Below, piece by piece: positions 63,144 to 64,000 of a DNA stretch of 64,000 nt. Location of the stretch: assembly GCF_006738645.1 (NCBI RefSeq), contig NZ_AP019700.1, positions 4,818,001 to 4,882,000 on the forward strand, written 5' to 3'. The DNA comes from Stella humosa (lineage in GTDB: Bacteria > Pseudomonadota > Alphaproteobacteria > ATCC43930 > Allostellaceae). Numbering within the stretch: position 1 is the stretch's first letter; each line of letters starts with the position of its first letter. The notes below the pieces were generated by a model that did not search any database, was not told the DNA's origin, and saw only the letters and a list, made by a program, of their open reading frames with translations. A program made the position numbers and the translations under genes.

Positions 63144-63890
63144 CTAGCGCAACGAATCGCGGATCGCCAGCGCCCGGTCGGGCCGGTCGGTGGTGAAGAC
63201 GTCGACCTCCAGCGCGAACATGCGGCGGATGTCCTCCTCCTCGTTCACGGCGAAGCCGCCGATGCCGAGCCCGGCGTCGCGCGCGGCCTTTACCACGTCG
63301 GCCGTCAGCATGGTGCGATGGACCGACAGGGCCGGCACGCCATGCAGCCTGGCGGTGGCAATCGCGCCGGCGATGCCGACATCGGTCATCACATAGTTCG
63401 ACAGGATCCAGATCGTGCCCTTGGGATCGACATGGCGGCGCAGTGCCACCAGCGTCTCGACCTGGAAGCTGGTGACCGTCGTGTCGGCCAGCGCGCCCTC
63501 GGCCTTCAGCACGGCCGCCACCATGGCCGGCGTCTGCGGGTACGGGCGGCGGTCGTGATCCGGCTTGATCTCCAGCCGCAGCTTGACCGGCGTGCCGCGG
63601 AAGATGCCGACGACATCCTCCAGCGCCAGCATGCGCTCGCCGTCCGTGCCCTTCAGCGTGATCTGCTGCAGCTCGGCCCAGCTCTTCGCGCCGATCGGGC
63701 CGGTGCCGTCCGACGTGCGTTCCAGGACCGGGTCGTGGAACACCGCCAGGCGGCCGTCGGTCGTCGGGTGCACGTCGAACTCGACCTGCTCGACCGCCAG
63801 CTTCGCGGTGTTGCGAAAGGCGGTCGGGCTGTTCTCGGGCCATACCAGCGCGCCGCCGCGGTGCGACGCGATCTCGGTCTTGATGGTCAT
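63144..63890 (-). CDS. Glycerophosphodiester phosphodiesterase
   Basis: 248 residues, GDPD TIM barrel: IASHRGGALVWPENSPTAF (His10, Arg11, Glu19), VEFDVHPTTDGRLAVFHDP (Glu37, Asp39, His52) and RLEIKPDHDRR give the catalytic His pair and metal ligands. Hydrolyses glycerophosphodiesters to glycerol-3-phosphate and alcohol. ATG 63890 with AGGA five bases upstream. It lies just after a peptide-type ABC permease on the same strand, which may import its substrate. Confidence 0.9.
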   Translation of the reverse strand: MTIKTEIASHRGGALVWPENSPTAFRNTAKLAVEQVEFDVHPTTDGRLAVFHDPVLERTSDGTGPIGAKSWAELQQITLKGTDGERMLALEDVVGIFRGTPVKLRLEIKPDHDRRPYPQTPAMVAAVLKAEGALADTTVTSFQVETLVALRRHVDPKGTIWILSNYVMTDVGIAGAIATARLHGVPALSVHRTMLTADVVKAARDAGLGIGGFAVNEEEDIRRMFALEVDVFTTDRPDRALAIRDSLR

Positions 63891-63909
63891 GTCGGTCCTG
63901 GTGCCAGCT

Positions 63910-64000
63910 TCACTTGAGGGTGGGGTCGAGGCGGTCACGCAGCCAGTCGCCGACGATGCTGATCGACAGCGTCGTCAGGATGATGACGATGCTGGGGGCC
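63910..64000 (-). CDS. ABC transporter permease, DppC/OppC-like (C-terminal fragment)
   Basis: Only the last 29 codons are in the window: VIILTTLSISIVGDWLRDRL followed by DPTLK and stop. This end, with GDWLRDRLDP, is the usual C-terminus of the second permease of dipeptide/oligopeptide/nickel ABC importers. Confidence 0.85.
   Translation of the reverse strand, partial: APSIVIILTTLSISIVGDWLRDRLDPTLK

Overview
The window is 64 kb of very GC-rich bacterial chromosome, dense with genes and short of intergenic space, with many ATGA or TGATG start/stop overlaps. The gene set is alphaproteobacterial: Coq7-type demethoxyubiquinone hydroxylase, UbiK, a phasin, CsaA, protocatechuate dioxygenase, split ChrA, and an unusual number of tripartite solute importers (two TctCBA sets, two TRAP sets) plus a PotABCD-like ABC importer. 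My best inference is a metabolically versatile, heterotrophic member of the Rhodospirillales or a close relative. There is no rRNA, CRISPR array, transposase or integrase. One tRNA, Leu(CAA), is present.

Layout. 1-6260: a molybdopterin oxidoreductase fragment and hydantoinase subunits HyuB and HyuA on the minus strand, split by an AT-rich islet (about 2.05-4.17 kb) that carries a HEPN-domain protein and a divergent membrane-anchored coiled-coil protein. 6261-10502: a LacI-type operator, then tctC, an odd SDR lacking the catalytic Tyr, tctB and tctA. 10507-16172: a minus-strand operon of ABC ATPase, Tat-exported binding protein, two permeases and two hydantoin/Asp-Glu racemase paralogues, one without either catalytic Cys. 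16265-29439: glycosyltransferases, three different sulfotransferases, an ethanolamine-type permease, MscS, a PuuE-like deacetylase, an SDR, an orphan alpha/beta hydrolase, a lone REC protein and a hybrid histidine kinase translationally coupled to a sulfotransferase. 29603-36105: ArsR, a GNAT-LysR-MFS-small-membrane-protein operon, tRNA-Leu, split chromate transporter, dsbB-coq7 and csaA. 36122-40271: pcaHG in one operon with a TRAP importer. 40437-44820: phasin, TetR, amidase, proC, ybjN and ubiK. 45020-53690: a catabolic accessory region with three SDRs, a serine hydrolase, a hydroxyacid dehydrogenase, a deacetylase and a second TRAP importer whose binding protein faces its permeases tail to tail across a strong terminator. 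53783-64000: MFS, ogt/arfB, tctC plus a fused tctA-tctB, class A beta-lactamase, a frameshifted GlxA-type regulator beside a rhodanese, MFS, a glycerophosphodiester phosphodiesterase and the end of a DppC-like permease.

How the parts fit. Hydantoinase genes, racemases and their importers suggest salvage of hydantoins, carbamoyl compounds or other cyclic amides, and the two PuuE-like deacetylases (ring ureide family) fit that theme. PcaHG with TRAP suggests uptake and ring cleavage of aromatic acids. The glycosyltransferase/sulfotransferase stretch looks like synthesis of a sulfated surface glycan or secreted metabolite under two-component control. The best candidates for something undescribed are the HEPN/coiled-coil cassette inside hyuAB and the sulfotransferase-glycosyltransferase-kinase cluster. 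All assignments rest on reading sequence and motifs by eye; no database search was run.
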